A stretch of DNA of 64,000 bases from contig JAAVLQ010000001.1 in assembly GCA_012103075.1 (NCBI GenBank), positions 2,518,001 to 2,582,000 on the forward strand, written 5' to 3'. The notes below the pieces were generated by a model. That model was not told where the DNA came from. It did not search any database and saw only the letters and a program-made list of their open reading frames with translations. Shown piece after piece: positions 53,073-63,109 of the stretch. Position numbers and translations under genes: made by a program. Every line of letters begins with the position of its first letter. The stretch's first letter is position 1. Source of the DNA: Brucella cytisi (GTDB taxonomy: Bacteria > Pseudomonadota > Alphaproteobacteria > Rhizobiales > Rhizobiaceae).

Positions 53073-53336
53073 TACGCCTCCCTTGAGGTTCATTCTGTAT
53101 CGACCGGCAATCCGGCCCGGTTGTAGGTTTCACCGGAACATCCCTACCACAGACTGTTTCCGGCAGTAAAATCATGCATTGAGTTATTTGGGGGTTTATC
53201 CGAAAAACCGGCCAATTCCCAAGCCTATTGATACTTATTTCGCAACGGCATATATCAATGTCAGTATGCAATGGGCAACAGCCCGTTTGACGATTGATGA
53301 TTTTGCAACAAGCTTGTGACGGAACCAACGGTGAAT

Positions 53337-53773
53337 ATGCAGTCTTCACATACCCACTCGACGGTCTCGATGGAAGAGCAGCTCCCGCCGCGGGCCTGCG
53401 TCCGACGCGGCAGCGCGTTGCGCTTGCGAGCCTGATCTTCGCCCGGGGCGATCGCCATCTGTCTGCAGAAGACCTGCACGAAGAGGCCGTGATGGCCGAC
53501 GTGCCGGTGTCTCTGGCGACGGTTTACAACACGCTGCACCAGTTCACGGAAGCCGGTATGCTGCGTATCATCGCGGTTGAGGGCTCGAAGACCTATTTCG
53601 ATACGAATATCTCGGATCACCAGCATTTCTTCCTCGAAGGGGAAAATGTCGTGTTCGATATTCCACACGGCGAAAGAGGTCAACCTACGGTTGCCAACAT
53701 GCCGGATGCGCCGCATGGCATGGAAATCGTGAACGTGGATATTATCGTTCGCCTGCGCCGCAAGAGCCAGTAA
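53337..53773 (+). CDS. irr: Fur-family iron response regulator Irr (one apparent frameshift)
   Basis: Irr is the heme-responsive iron regulator of Rhizobiales: stable when iron is low, degraded when heme binds. A Fur-like winged helix (RPTRQRVALASLIFARGDRH; VPVSLATVYNTLHQFTEAGM) and the HxH heme/metal motif in ISDHQHFFLEGENVVFDIP are visible. One G is missing near 53387, which separates the N-terminal MQSSHTHSTVSMEEQLP from the rest. The corrected length is 145. Divergence from fabA is the arrangement I recall in this order. Confidence 0.9.
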
Positions 53774-53802
53774 CGAGCGCTCCTTTTAGTTGGACATGAA
53801 AG

Positions 53803-53825
53803 AAAGCGGCCATGGCCGCTTTTTG
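53803..53825 (+). terminator. Terminator of irr
   Basis: A near-perfect dyad AAGCGGCC/GGCCGCTT with a 2-base centre, followed by a T run. Confidence 0.85.
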
Positions 53826-53924
53826 TTGCCTATTGGACCGTATAGGGCTGAAAAGGGATAAAGTTCTGCACCCCCGGCTGAATCGCCTCCCAAGCCCGGC
53901 TGGAGCACATTCGAAGGAGATATC

Positions 53925-54704
53925 ATGCGTAAGCTACTTGTCGCCGCGACCATTCTCGCTGTGTTTACCGCTGGCAGCGCCTTTGCAAAGACCGTCCGGA
54001 TCGGAGTAACGTCGGGGCCGCACGCTCAAATCATGGAAAAGGTGAAGCAAGTCGCCGAGAAGAACGGTCTTGAAATCAATATTCAGGAATTCTCGGATTA
54101 TGTCATCCCGAACATGGCGCTTGCGGATGGCGCACTGGAAGCCAACTCTTTCCAGCATAAGCCTTATCTCGATAATCAGGTTGCCGATCGCGGCTTCGAC
54201 ATTGTTAGCGTTGCCGAGACGGTCAACTTTCCGATGGGGCTGTATTCAAAGAAGCTGAAGAATATTTCGGAGTTGGCCGACGGCGCGACAATTGCGATCC
54301 CCAATGATCCAACCAATGGTGGTCGCGCTTTGCTGGTTCTTGCTGAAAACGAAATCATCAAAATCGACCCGGCCAAGGGGCTGAAGGTCAGTGCCCTCGA
54401 TATCGTTGAAAACCCGAAGAGCCTCAAATTCGTTGAACTCGATGCGGCACAGCTTCCGCGTTCGATGGAAGACGTCGATGCGGCCGTCATCAACACCAAC
54501 TATGCCATGGAAGCTGGCTTGAACCCGGCAACCGATCCGCTGGTGCGGGAAGGCGAGAAAGCGCCTTACGTCAATATTCTCGTCGTTCGCACCGCCGATA
54601 AGGATGCCGACTGGGTGAAAACCCTGATCTCATCCTACCACAGCGATGAAGTGAAGGAATTTATCGCCACGACGTTCAAGGGATCGGTGGCGCCTGCCCG
54701 GTGA
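53925..54704 (+). CDS. metQ: MetQ/NlpA-family substrate-binding protein
   Basis: A methionine ABC-transporter receptor family protein of 259 residues with an intact frame. The Sec signal peptide ends GSAFA at about residue 21, with no lipobox Cys, so it is soluble. GVTSGPHAQIMEKVKQVAEK, DGALEANSFQHKPYLDNQ and AIPNDPTNGGRALLVL are typical. The ATG has AAGGAG just ahead. No metN or metI gene is next to it, so it is an orphan receptor here; the transporter is presumably elsewhere. Confidence 0.9.
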   Translation: MRKLLVAATILAVFTAGSAFAKTVRIGVTSGPHAQIMEKVKQVAEKNGLEINIQEFSDYVIPNMALADGALEANSFQHKPYLDNQVADRGFDIVSVAETVNFPMGLYSKKLKNISELADGATIAIPNDPTNGGRALLVLAENEIIKIDPAKGLKVSALDIVENPKSLKFVELDAAQLPRSMEDVDAAVINTNYAMEAGLNPATDPLVREGEKAPYVNILVVRTADKDADWVKTLISSYHSDEVKEFIATTFKGSVAPAR

Positions 54705-54720
54705 TATTCCGAGGTGGAGG

Positions 54721-54742
54721 CGGGGCGATTTTTCGCCCCGCT
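54721..54742. terminator. Hairpin between convergent metQ and GNAT genes
   Basis: A stem GCGGGGCG/CGCCCCGC with a 6-base T-rich loop lies 16 bases after metQ. The T tract is inside the loop, so termination strength is doubtful. Confidence 0.55.
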
Positions 54743-54748
54743 CGCTTA

Positions 54749-55198
54749 TCAGCCCTTCAGTTCCATCCGGATGTTGCGAAAGGGAAGGCCTTCATCGTCT
54801 TCCGATCGCTGACTGGTTATCTTGAAGCCGAGATGGCTGTAGAAACGACATGCCCGCTCATTGTCGGCATAAACTTCAAGCGATAACTCGCCGTTCAATG
54901 CCAAGGCATGGCGGATCAGAATTCGCCCTATTCCGCAGCCTTGCACGTCAGGATCGACAAACAGCCCGCCGATAAAGCTATCCAGCAAGCCGATAAAGCC
55001 AATCGGCCTGTCATTGATCGTGGCAACCCATGTTTCTGCCTTCTCGAGATAGACGTCTTCGATGAGTTTGCGCTGGTCTTGAAGCCGATCTCCTCCGAGA
55101 AAGGAATGGGCCTCCGGGGAGGCGCGATACCAGATGGACGACAGGGATGGCTAGTCCGACGCCTGATAGGCGCGGATTATCACGTCATGATCTTTCAT
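54749..55198 (-). CDS. GNAT N-acetyltransferase with an in-frame TAG at codon 16
   Basis: A GNAT protein of 149 codons. VDPDVQGCGIGRILIRHALA is the acetyl-CoA loop, and VYADNERACRFYSHLGFKI closes the fold. The N-terminus MKDHDVIIRAYQASD is followed by TAG at 55151-55153, then the same frame continues with PSLSSIWYRASPEAHSFLG. Related proteins have Tyr or another residue there. Unlike the other lesions in the window this is a substitution in frame, so it could be a true nonsense mutation or a single miscall. A shorter product from an internal TTG is unlikely to be active. Confidence 0.75.
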
Positions 55199-55423
55199 GG
55201 TCTTCCAGAGTTTTGAATATGCACAAGAGTTCCGCCGTACGGGCAGGTTCAAATCCGTTAAAACGGTCGTGATGAACGTCTGCGCATAAAACTCCTTTCA
55301 AACTCAATTCAGAGCGCACTTCGATCTGATTGAATGAGATCGACGCTCTGATCGCAATATCGGTTCGTGTCTGGCGAAGTCAAGCTCGGCCAGTTTCCCT
55401 TATCCAACTCCGTGAGACCGAAG

Positions 55424-55992
55424 TCAGTCGAAGACTTCGCCCGGATAAACACCCCACAGGTCCGATTGCTTGATCCAGCCGCGTACGCCGCCCATGTCCG
55501 CCCGACACCATTGACCGGTGCACTCACGCACGGTGCCGACTACACCCGGTTCGATTTCGGCAGCAAGTCCCGATGTGTCGGCGGCATCGCGGCGCATATT
55601 GATCATCGAACCCTGATTGTTCTTGAGCCGGGGGCTGTGATGGCAGTTCGCTTTCCGGAAAGCAGCGACTGGTAGACCCAGCCTTCCGTGCCGTCCGCAT
55701 CGCGGATACGACGCCAGTTGTCATATTCTGGATGATCTCGACGGGCAGTCCGCCTTCATGAAAAGCCATGAAACCGCATAGTCGCGCCCCGGACCGATGC
55801 GCAGATTGACGCGTGCGGGTTTAAGGCTGACGAAACGTGGCACGGGAAGTCCGCTTGCGCCGACAGTCGTGCCCGCGGGCTCTGCGGCCCGTGCGGCATG
55901 CCTGTGTGAAGCGCCAAGCGGCGCCAGAATGAGAAAAATGCCAGAAAGCCAAGCATGGCTATCCAAAAGCGTTGCGAAAGTACTCTGTACAA
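55424..55992 (-). CDS. SH3-domain (SH3_4) exported protein (four apparent frameshifts)
   Basis: A secreted protein with two bacterial SH3-like repeats: LKPARVNLRIGPGRDYAVSW and, in the second half, INMRRDAADTSGLAAEI ... CRADMGGVRGWIKQSDLWG. A hydrophobic N-terminal segment (WIAMLGFLAFF, continuing after correction) serves as signal peptide. Base losses near 55937, 55752, 55725 and 55612 give four frame changes in 570 bases, the densest cluster in the window. The corrected length is about 190. The start is uncertain: TTG 55992 with GAGAGG upstream, or ATG 55956. Probably binds cell wall or peptides. Confidence 0.75.
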
Positions 55993-56429
55993 ACTGCGAC
56001 CTCTCGCCGTCCTGTCACGACAGCACGGTAGTAGCTTCAGCAGTTTAAGGGGGCTGCGAGGCGACGTTGCCGTCCTGTTTTCAGATCACACATCCGTCTG
56101 TGTGGAACAGATCGAAAGCGATCTAATTGTTTGATTTTAAATGTATCTTTTCAGAAAATCGATGTGGACTTTCCAAGAGACACCTGAAGTTTCCGGTTTT
56201 TCTTTGTCTTTGCCGCTTCGCCTTGATAGAGATGTTCAGCCGAAGCAATATCCCATATTGCACCGCCTTGGTTAAGGAGGTCTCAACATGAAGCTTCGGT
56301 TAACGCATTTTCGGGAAAAGTGGGAGTCGGTTTTCCGCTGGAAATGTGCAGGAAATTTCTTGGAGCGTGCCCTGCCAGTTGGTTACAATACGGGCTGTTC
56401 CGGGGGCTTTGCTCAACGATGGGGTGGAG
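55993..56429. other. Divergent intergenic region with REP-like repeat copy 7
   Basis: No gene recognised. The repeat copy at 56304-56349 (GCATTTTCGG, then AAAAGTGGGAGTCGGTTTTC, and GAAATGTGC) lies about 80 bases ahead of the dehydrogenase start. The left part is AT-rich around 56110-56160. Confidence 0.55.
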
Positions 56430-57433
56430 ATGTCGAACAAGAAGAAACCGCTGGTCGTTCTTACGCGAAAATTGCCGGACCCAGTGGAAACCCGAATGCG
56501 GGAACTGTTTGATGCGCGTCTGAATATAGACGACCACCGCATGAATCAGCCGGAAATCATCGCTGCGATGAAGGAAGCGGACGTTCTGGTGCCTTGCATC
56601 ACAGATGTCATCGATGCAGCTGCGATCGAACAGGCGGGCCCCAATCTCAAGCTCATCGCAAATTTCGGCAATGGCGTGGATAATATCGACGTCGCGGCCG
56701 CCGCAAAGCGTGGAATCACCGTCACCAATACGCCGAATGTCCTGACCGAAGACACGGCGGATATGACCTTGGCACTTTTGCTTTCCGTGCCTAGACGTTT
56801 GGTGGAAGGTGCCAATGTGCTGGGCGAGCGCCACGGACAATGGCGGGCTGGTCTCCGACACGGATGCTCGGACGGCGCATCTGGGGCAAGCGCCTCGGGA
56901 TCGTCGGCATGGGACGCATCGGCACGGCTGTCGCCCGCCGCGCCAAGGCTTTCGGGCTTTCCATTCACTATCACAACCGCAAGCGCGTCAATCCTGAAGT
57001 CGAGGAAGAACTGGAAGCGACCTATTGGGATAGCCTCGACCAGATGCTGGCCCGGATGGATATCATCTCGGTCAACTGCCCTTCGACGCCTGCCACATTC
57101 CATCTGCTGTCCGCACGCCGCATCGCGCTGATGCAGCCGACCGCCTATATGGTCAACACAGCACGCGGCCAGATCATTGACGAAAATGCCCTGATCGAGC
57201 TGATCGAACAAGGCAAGCTTGCCGGGGCGGGGCTGGATGTTTTCGAGAACGAGCCGGCGGTCAATCCGCGGCTGCTGGCGCTTGCCGAAAAGGGCAAGGT
57301 CGTCCTGCTGCCGCATATGGGATCGGCCACCATGGAAGGCCGCATCGATATGGGCGACAAAGTCATCATCAATATCAAGGCTTTTGTCGACGGGCACCGC
57401 CCGCCCGATCGCGTATTGCCGAACCGGGTTTAA
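56430..57433 (+). CDS. D-2-hydroxyacid dehydrogenase, glyoxylate/hydroxypyruvate reductase type (one apparent frameshift)
   Basis: An NAD(P)-dependent enzyme of the GyaR/GRHPR group. The NAD motif is LGIVGMGRIGTAVARRAKAF. Catalytic Arg is in MVNTARGQIIDE, Glu in LDVFENEPAV and His in VVLLPHMGSATMEGR. NFGNGVDNIDVAAAAKRGIT is typical. One G is missing near 56845. The corrected length is 334. The ATG at 56430 follows GGTGGAG. The stop overlaps that of the opposite gene by three bases, so no terminator separates them. Confidence 0.87.
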
Positions 57434-58272
57434 TTTTTCCGGCTCGCGGTCTTCGTTTCTTCGGCGTTTTTGCCGTCAATGAAACGAAGCACCGTATGCG
57501 CATAGAGACGCGGGTTTTCGACCGGGACGCCGTGCCCGGCATCGGGCAGAATGATCAATTCAGCACCCGATATCTGGCTGGCGATGAACTCCGTATGTTC
57601 GCGTGTGATGGCCGTATCGCGGTCTCCGATCACAATCGCCGTGCGCACGCTGATGCCGGACAAGTCCTCGTCCGTGAAGTTCGGCTCGTTCGCCCACAGC
57701 GCGTGGATTTCCTTGTCAATGCTCTCATAGTGGCGTAGTTCCGGTATCGGTTTTCCTTCGGCGCGGGCCTCGGCATAACCGGTATTGCCGTCAGGCGTGA
57801 CGTTTGCCGCCTGCGCAAACAGGCTTGTCAGCCGTTCAGGATAGCGCATGGCGATGTCGAGGCCGATAATGCCGCCATCGCTCCAGCCGACTAGATCGAC
57901 CTTGTCGATGTGGAGAAAGTCGAGCAGCGCCACATAGTCGTCGGCCATCAGTCCATAGGTGATCGGATCATCGGTGCGGGTGGAGCGTCCTGTCCGCGAC
58001 TGTCGGCAACGATTACGGTGTGGTCGCGCGCAAGGATTGGAAGCTGTGCATCCCATACATGCTGGTCGGACAGGCCGCCGGGGAATAAGCAGGATTGGCG
58101 AGCCTTCGCCGACGATCCGGTAATACATTTCTATGCCGTTGACTTCGGCAAAGACGGCAGGCGACGCGGGAATGGTCATGCGTGCAATTCTCTCAGGTGA
58201 AACGGGGGATGGAAAAGACAAAACAAAGCCGATCAGCAAAGCGGCTATCGTTAATGTGGTCTTTCCCTTCAT
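57430..58272 (-). CDS. Alpha/beta hydrolase, exported (two cancelling indels)
   Basis: A serine hydrolase of the alpha/beta fold. A hydrophobic N-terminal segment (TIAALLIGFVLSF) suggests export. EVNGIEMYYRIVGEGSPILL begins the fold, the nucleophile Ser is in VDLVGWSDGGIIGLDIA, the acid Asp is in VIGDRDTAI and the His is in ILPDAGHGVPVENP. A C gained near 58080 and a G lost near 57990 scramble about 30 residues, including the oxyanion region, without net shift. 280 residues. The substrate is unknown. Confidence 0.83.
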   Translation of the reverse strand: MKGKTTLTIAALLIGFVLSFPSPVSPERIARMTIPASPAVFAEVNGIEMYYRIVGEGSPILLIPRRPVRPACMGCTASNPCARPHRNRCRQSRTGRSTRTDDPITYGLMADDYVALLDFLHIDKVDLVGWSDGGIIGLDIAMRYPERLTSLFAQAANVTPDGNTGYAEARAEGKPIPELRHYESIDKEIHALWANEPNFTDEDLSGISVRTAIVIGDRDTAITREHTEFIASQISGAELIILPDAGHGVPVENPRLYAHTVLRFIDGKNAEETKTASRKN

Positions 58273-58290
58273 GGATCCCCGGTCTCATTT

Positions 58291-59150
58291 TCAGGGGCTG
58301 CGGATAAGCGTCGGCAGATCGTAGAGATAGGCAATGCGCTTGATGGCGTCCTGCAGCGGTTCCAGCGTGACGGTCATCGTATGACCGCTCGCATGGATCA
58401 GCATGTCAGGCGAGGCACAGATGGCGACGTGGCCCTTCCAGAAGACCAGATCGCCGCGCTTCAAATTCGAATAGGTCGCATCGGGTTCGATGATTTCGCC
58501 GAGCGTATCCTGCTGCATGTCGGAATCGCGCAGAACCTTGCGGCCTGCCACCCACATGCACAATTGCACAAGGCCGGAGCAGTCGATGCCGAAGCCTGAT
58601 GTGCCGCCCCACAGATAAGGCGTATGAAGAAGGGTTTCGGCGACCGCCACATAGTCGGCTGCATGTTCACCGACTGGCGCAAGGTGGCTTGCGATCAGCG
58701 CCTCGCCGCTTTCCAGCAGCGCATATTTCGTACCGCGCGTTTCGGCTGCGCCGACGATGCGTACGCGAGAGCCGAGCGACAGTGCCTTGGTGTGCGGGAA
58801 ACGCAGATCAGAGCCGGGATAGACGAAAGTACGCGGCACAATGACCAGATGTGTTTCGGCGCCAGCAGTCTGCTCCAGCGCGGCAGAGGAGACATAACCC
58901 GTATAGCCGTCGCGTTCTGCCGGACCCACGACCAGCCGTCCATTTCCTCGAAGACACGAACGGGATCGCCGAAAATCATCTGTGTCTGCGGACCGCTATC
59001 CATACGCGGTTCGGCGCGCAGATCGACAACGGATGCGGAAACCTGCATTGGTGCTCCGGCGGTAAAACGCGCCGCTTCCACCCGACCGGTCAGCCGTTCG
59101 TCGGCGAGGTCGGGGCGATAAGCGTTGAGGCGGCGGTCGAGCATGGTCAA
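58291..59150 (-). CDS. NlpC/P60 family peptidase with SH3 domains (one apparent frameshift)
   Basis: A gamma-D-glutamyl-diamino acid endopeptidase-like protein. SH3-type regions (SVVDLRAEPRMDSGPQTQMI; YTGYVSSAALEQ) precede the catalytic domain with Cys in SGFGIDCSGLVQLCMWV and His in MLIHASGHTMTVT. No signal peptide is evident, as in many rhizobial members. One G is missing near 58925. The corrected length is about 286. TTG 59150 (8 bases after GGAG, overlapping the MarR stop) and ATG 59144 are both possible starts. Confidence 0.85.
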
Positions 59151-59498
59151 AGTGGTAACTCCTCGGCTTTGGCGATCACCAGATCGCCCAGTCTTTCAAC
59201 ATAAAGTGCACCGGCGACTGTCCTCTTTACTAGCACATTTCGCCGGTCTTTTTTCATCACGATGCCGGGAGACGAGTTCAAGCGCGCCCATCGTGTCGAG
59301 CGCGCGGGTAATCACCGGCTTGGTGACATTCAGTTTTGCTGCAAGTCCCCGCACGGTATGCGGCGGGGGCTCCAGATAGATGGTCAGGAGAATGGCTGCC
59401 TGTCGCGTGGTGAGATCGGGCATCTCATCACGTACCTGTTCCAGCGACAGGGTTCTCAGCAATGTCAGCGCCTGCAACGGCTTCAGCTCAATTGGCAT
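59147..59498 (-). CDS. MarR-family transcriptional regulator (one apparent frameshift)
   Basis: A small winged-helix protein: LTTRQAAILLTIYLEPPPHT, VRGLAAKLNVTKPVITRALD (recognition helix) and TMGALELVSRHRDEK. One extra A at the run 59249-59254 shifts the end; the corrected C-terminus runs RRNVLVKRTVAGALYVERLG to TGA at 59147-59149, touching the NlpC start. The ATG at 59498 with GGTGGAACC ahead is preferred over TTG 59543. About 116 residues. Tight coupling suggests it belongs with the wall peptidase. Confidence 0.75.
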
Positions 59499-59572
59499 CC
59501 GGTTCCACCCAAATGGGGATTGTTTCGGAACCGTTTTATTCAATCCGTTTTCGGCGTTTCAGGCAAGTGGAT

Positions 59573-60956
59573 TCAGCGCGCCGGGTAACGCTCCTTCAAA
59601 AGTTGGTAAAGAGCGCGAATGGCTTGCGCTTCGCCGCCGACCGGGGAAGCGGGTTTTCGACCGGCACCCAACCGAAAATGTCGAAATGCGCCCATGCTTG
59701 AGCTTTTTTTCGACAAATTTGCTGAGGAAGAGCGCAGCCGTGACCGATCCGGCAAAGCCGTCGGTGGTGACATTGTTGATGTCGGCGATCCGTGAAGACA
59801 GTTTCTGCGCATAGGGCTTCCAGAGTGGCATGCGCCATAGCGGGTCTGCTGTGGGAATCCGCGCTTTGCGCGATGGAAGCAGCAAGTCCGTCATCATGCG
59901 TGTAGAATGGCGGCAGGTCGGGACCGAGTGCGACACGTGCCGCGCCCGTCAGCGTCGCCATGTCGATCAGGAGTGCAGGTTCTTCCTCGTCGGCAAGCGC
60001 AAGCGCGTCGGCAAGAACCAGTCGGCCTTCGGCATCGGTATTGCCGATTTCGACGGTTAAGCCCTTGCGGCTTTGCAACACGTCACCCGGACGGAAGGCA
60101 TTACCGGCAATCGAATTCTCCACCGCCGGGATCAATACACGCAGCCGCACCGGCAGTTGCGCGTCCATGATCATGGAGGCGAGGCCCAGCACATTGGCGG
60201 CTCCGCCCATGTCCTTCTTCATCAGCAACATGCCGCTTGCCGGTTTGATGTCGAGGCCGCCGGTATCGAAACAGACGCCCTTGCCAACCAGCGTGATTTT
60301 CGGGTCGCTTGCCTTGCCCCAGCTAAGATCGATCAGGCGTGGCGCAATAGCGCCAGCACGACCGACCGCATGGATCATCGGAAAATTCTTCTCCAGAAGC
60401 GCATCGCCTTCGGTAACGGCAATATCGGCTTTGTACTTGGACGCCAGTTCACGGGCCGCATTCTCGAGAGCATCTGGTCCCATATCGTTGGTCGGCGTGT
60501 TGATGAGATCGCGCACCAACATAACCGCAGCGGCGATGCGGCGGATTTCCGCTTCGTCCACGCCATGGGGCAGAGCGAGGCGGATCGCCTTGCCGTTCGC
60601 CTTGCGATAACGCGTGAAACTATAAGCGCCCATTAGGAAGCCGAGAACGGCAAGTGCCGCCTCATCGACCGCGCCTTCGATATGCCAGTCTCCTTCCGGA
60701 AGGTTGCGCGCCAGCTTTCCGGCCAGAAGCTGCGACTGGCTGCCCTTTTCCTCGCTGCCTGTTCCGAAAAGTGCACCTGACACCGCTCCGCCTGCGCCGG
60801 GGAGGACGAGCACTCGTCCGGCTTCGTCGTCAAACCCGTTGGCCCTAGCCCATGCAATTGCATCGGCGGGAAGACCGGCGGTTTCAGTCCGCCTTTCGGC
60901 GTAAACCAGATCGGACGGCTTTGTTCGGATTTTTGGGAAAGAAGTTCGACAGACAT
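59573..60956 (-). CDS. Leucyl aminopeptidase (M17; four apparent indels)
   Basis: A cytosolic two-zinc M17 peptidase. The metal and catalytic motifs are GKGVCFDTGGLDIKPASGML, LMKKDMGGAANVLGL and the M17 signature VEIGNTDAEGRLVLADAL, then LIDMATLTGAARVALG. The N-terminal domain starts MSVELLSQKSEQSRPIWF. Indels near 60898, 59850, at A7 59704-59710 and near 59650 scramble both ends. The corrected C-terminus is QLLKERYPAR to TGA at 59573. Length about 461. A PepB-like or PepA-like label cannot be separated by sequence alone. Confidence 0.88.
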
Positions 60957-61034
60957 GATGCTCTTTCTGACCAGTAAGCGATGTCCGGCAAAAGCGCTGG
61001 CATTTTGTCGGAAGTTCATAAAACAAACAGATAT

Positions 61035-61098
61035 CGCTCCTCCCGAAAAGTGTGAAACGGCTTTCGGATAAGATGCGCGCTAAAACAAACAGATAGCG
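61035..61098. repeat. REP-like repeat copy 8
   Basis: CGCTCCTCCCG, then AAAAGTGTGAAACGGCTTTC, GATGCGCGC and the tail TAAAACAAACAGATAGCG. It lies upstream of the leucyl aminopeptidase gene, preceded by a partial extra tail AAAACAAACAGATA at 61020. Confidence 0.75.
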
Positions 61099-61252
61099 TG
61101 ATTATTGCCGCGCGGAAACAGAAACCGCAATCGCTATATTAACCAATCATTAGGGTTAACAGATTATTGATTTAGCAGGAATTGGGCTTGAGGGTGAAAA
61201 CCAGAGACTAAAGCATGTTGGATGCGCGACACGCTTTAGCAGGAGAGGCGGG

Positions 61253-62057
61253 ATGCTGAACATCGTTCGAAAAGACGTTATCGCAACACGTCTTGGTTTC
61301 GCCTGCATTCTTTCAGCATTGGTTCTTTCCGGCTGCACATCCGTCGACCGAACCACGACCGGTTCGGTCCGCCGTGCGGCGACGGTCGCCACTTTCGATC
61401 ACATGAACGACACGCAGCTTGCTGCGATGGCCGGGCGGCTCGGGGCGCAATACGAGCGCAATCCGAAGGACCGTCAGACGGCGCTCAACTACGCCAATGT
61501 GCTGGCGCGCCTTGGCCGCAACGATCAGGCGCTGGCCGTCATGCGGGCGCTCGCCATTGTTTATCCGAAAGATCAGGCTGTTCTTTCGGCTTATGGTAAG
61601 GCGCTTGCGGGTGCAGGCCAGTTTGAAGGCGCACTTGATGCCATTCGCCGCGCACAAAACCCGGCCTATCCCGACTGGAAACTGGTTTCCGCAGAAGGCG
61701 CCATTCTCGACCAGATGGGCAGGAAGGAAGAAGCGCGCGCGACTTATCAGAAGGCGCTGCAGCTTCAGCCGAATGAACCGTCGATCATCTCCAATATGGG
61801 GATGTCCTATCTTCTGGCAGGCGATGCACGAACTGCCGAAACCTATTTCAAGCAGGCCGCTGACGCTCCGGGCGCCGACAGCCGCGTGCGTCAGAACCTC
61901 GCGCTGTCAGTCGGTTTGCAAGGCCGCTTTCAGGAGGCGGAAGCGATTGCCGCGCGCGAGATTTCTCCGCAACAGGCCAAGGCCAATACGGATTATCTTC
62001 GTTCCATGCTGGCCCAAGAACTCCCGGAACATGCTCAAGGACAAGCCGAAGGGCTGA
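61253..62057 (+). CDS. TadD-like tetratricopeptide lipoprotein of the Flp pilus locus
   Basis: A lipoprotein with TPR repeats. The lipobox ILSALVLSGC is at about residue 28. TPR units run through QTALNYANVLARLGRNDQAL, LVSAEGAILDQMGRKEEARA and SIISNMGMSYLLAGDARTAE. Its position beside tadC and tadB and its size fit TadD, which helps build the tight-adherence pilus. The uninterrupted frame runs to 62089 (278 residues), but an extra C at CCC 62013-62015 probably caused this; the corrected end MLAKNSRNMLKDKPKG stops at 62057 (267 residues). Confidence 0.83.
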
Positions 62058-62096
62058 GGCCTCTCTTAGTTTTCGTCATGTCTGAATGACCGGTTA

Positions 62097-63099
62097 TCAG
62101 TTACCGCCAAACAATCCGCCTTGCGCCGAAATCTGGATGAAGGCCGGGCCGAGGATGACGATAAAGAGTACCGGCAGGAAGAAAACGATCATCGGCACGG
62201 TCAGCTTTGGCGGCAGGGCCGCAGCCTTCTTTTCAGCGTCCAGCAGACGTAAATCGCGGCTTTCCTGAGAAAGCGTGCGAAGCGCCTGCGCCACCGGGGT
62301 GCCGTAACGCTCGGCTTGAATCAGTGCCTGCGTTACGGACTTCACCGGATCCAGCCCCGTGCGATTGGCGAGGTTTTTCATAGGCCTGACGGCGCTCCGG
62401 CAGGAAGGAAAGCTCGGCATTGGTCAGCATCAGTTCTTCGGCAAGCTCGACGGATTGAATACCGATTTCATCGGCCACCCGGCGAAAGGCAGCTTCCGTG
62501 GACATGCCCGATTCGACACAGATGAGCATCAGGTCGAGCGCGTCCGGCCATGCGCGACGGATGGATTGCTTGCGCTTGGTTGCCCTGTTGGAGACGTAGA
62601 GGTTCGGCGCATAGAAACCGGCGTAGCCCGCGAAAACGCAGACGAGCAAACGAACGAAGAAGGTTTGATCGGCAAGCACACCGAGCATGAAAATGTAGAT
62701 GGCGGCAATCAACATGGCGCCGAAAGGCAGCACAAAGCGCAGAAACAGAAAGATGTTGAGAGGGTTTTGTCCCCGGAAGCCTGCTTGTCTGAGCGAAGCG
62801 ATCGTCTTTTCGTCGGCAAGCGCGCGCTTGAGATCAAGCCTTTCGACGAATTCGCGGATGCCCTGTTTCTGCTGATGCCGCAGGCTGTTGCGGCGATCGC
62901 TTTCTGCTGCAAGACGGGCACGCTCCCGTGAGCGAATGGCTTCGCGCTCGGTGGCGACCGATTTCATGCGTGATTTGAGTGCGCTGCCGCTCAGAACCGG
63001 CATGATGATCGTTACTACAGTTGCAAAAACCGCAACCGTGATCAAAACGCCGATGAGAAACTGCGGGTCGGTCAATTTTTGTGTGAGGAGAGAAAACAT
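62097..63099 (-). CDS. tadC: Type II/IV secretion platform protein TadC (one apparent frameshift)
   Basis: An inner-membrane platform protein of the Tad/Flp pilus with a type II secretion F domain. N-terminal membrane segments (FLIGVLITVAVFATVVTII; FLFLRFVLPFGAMLIAAIYI) precede the T2SF core WPDALDLMLICVESGMSTEA, then VPMIVFFLPVLFIVILGPAF near the end. One extra A at the run 62374-62378 breaks the frame before NLANRTGLDPVK. The corrected length is 333. It is 10 bases downstream of tadB. Confidence 0.9.
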
Positions 63100-63109
63100 G
63101 TCCGGTGCC

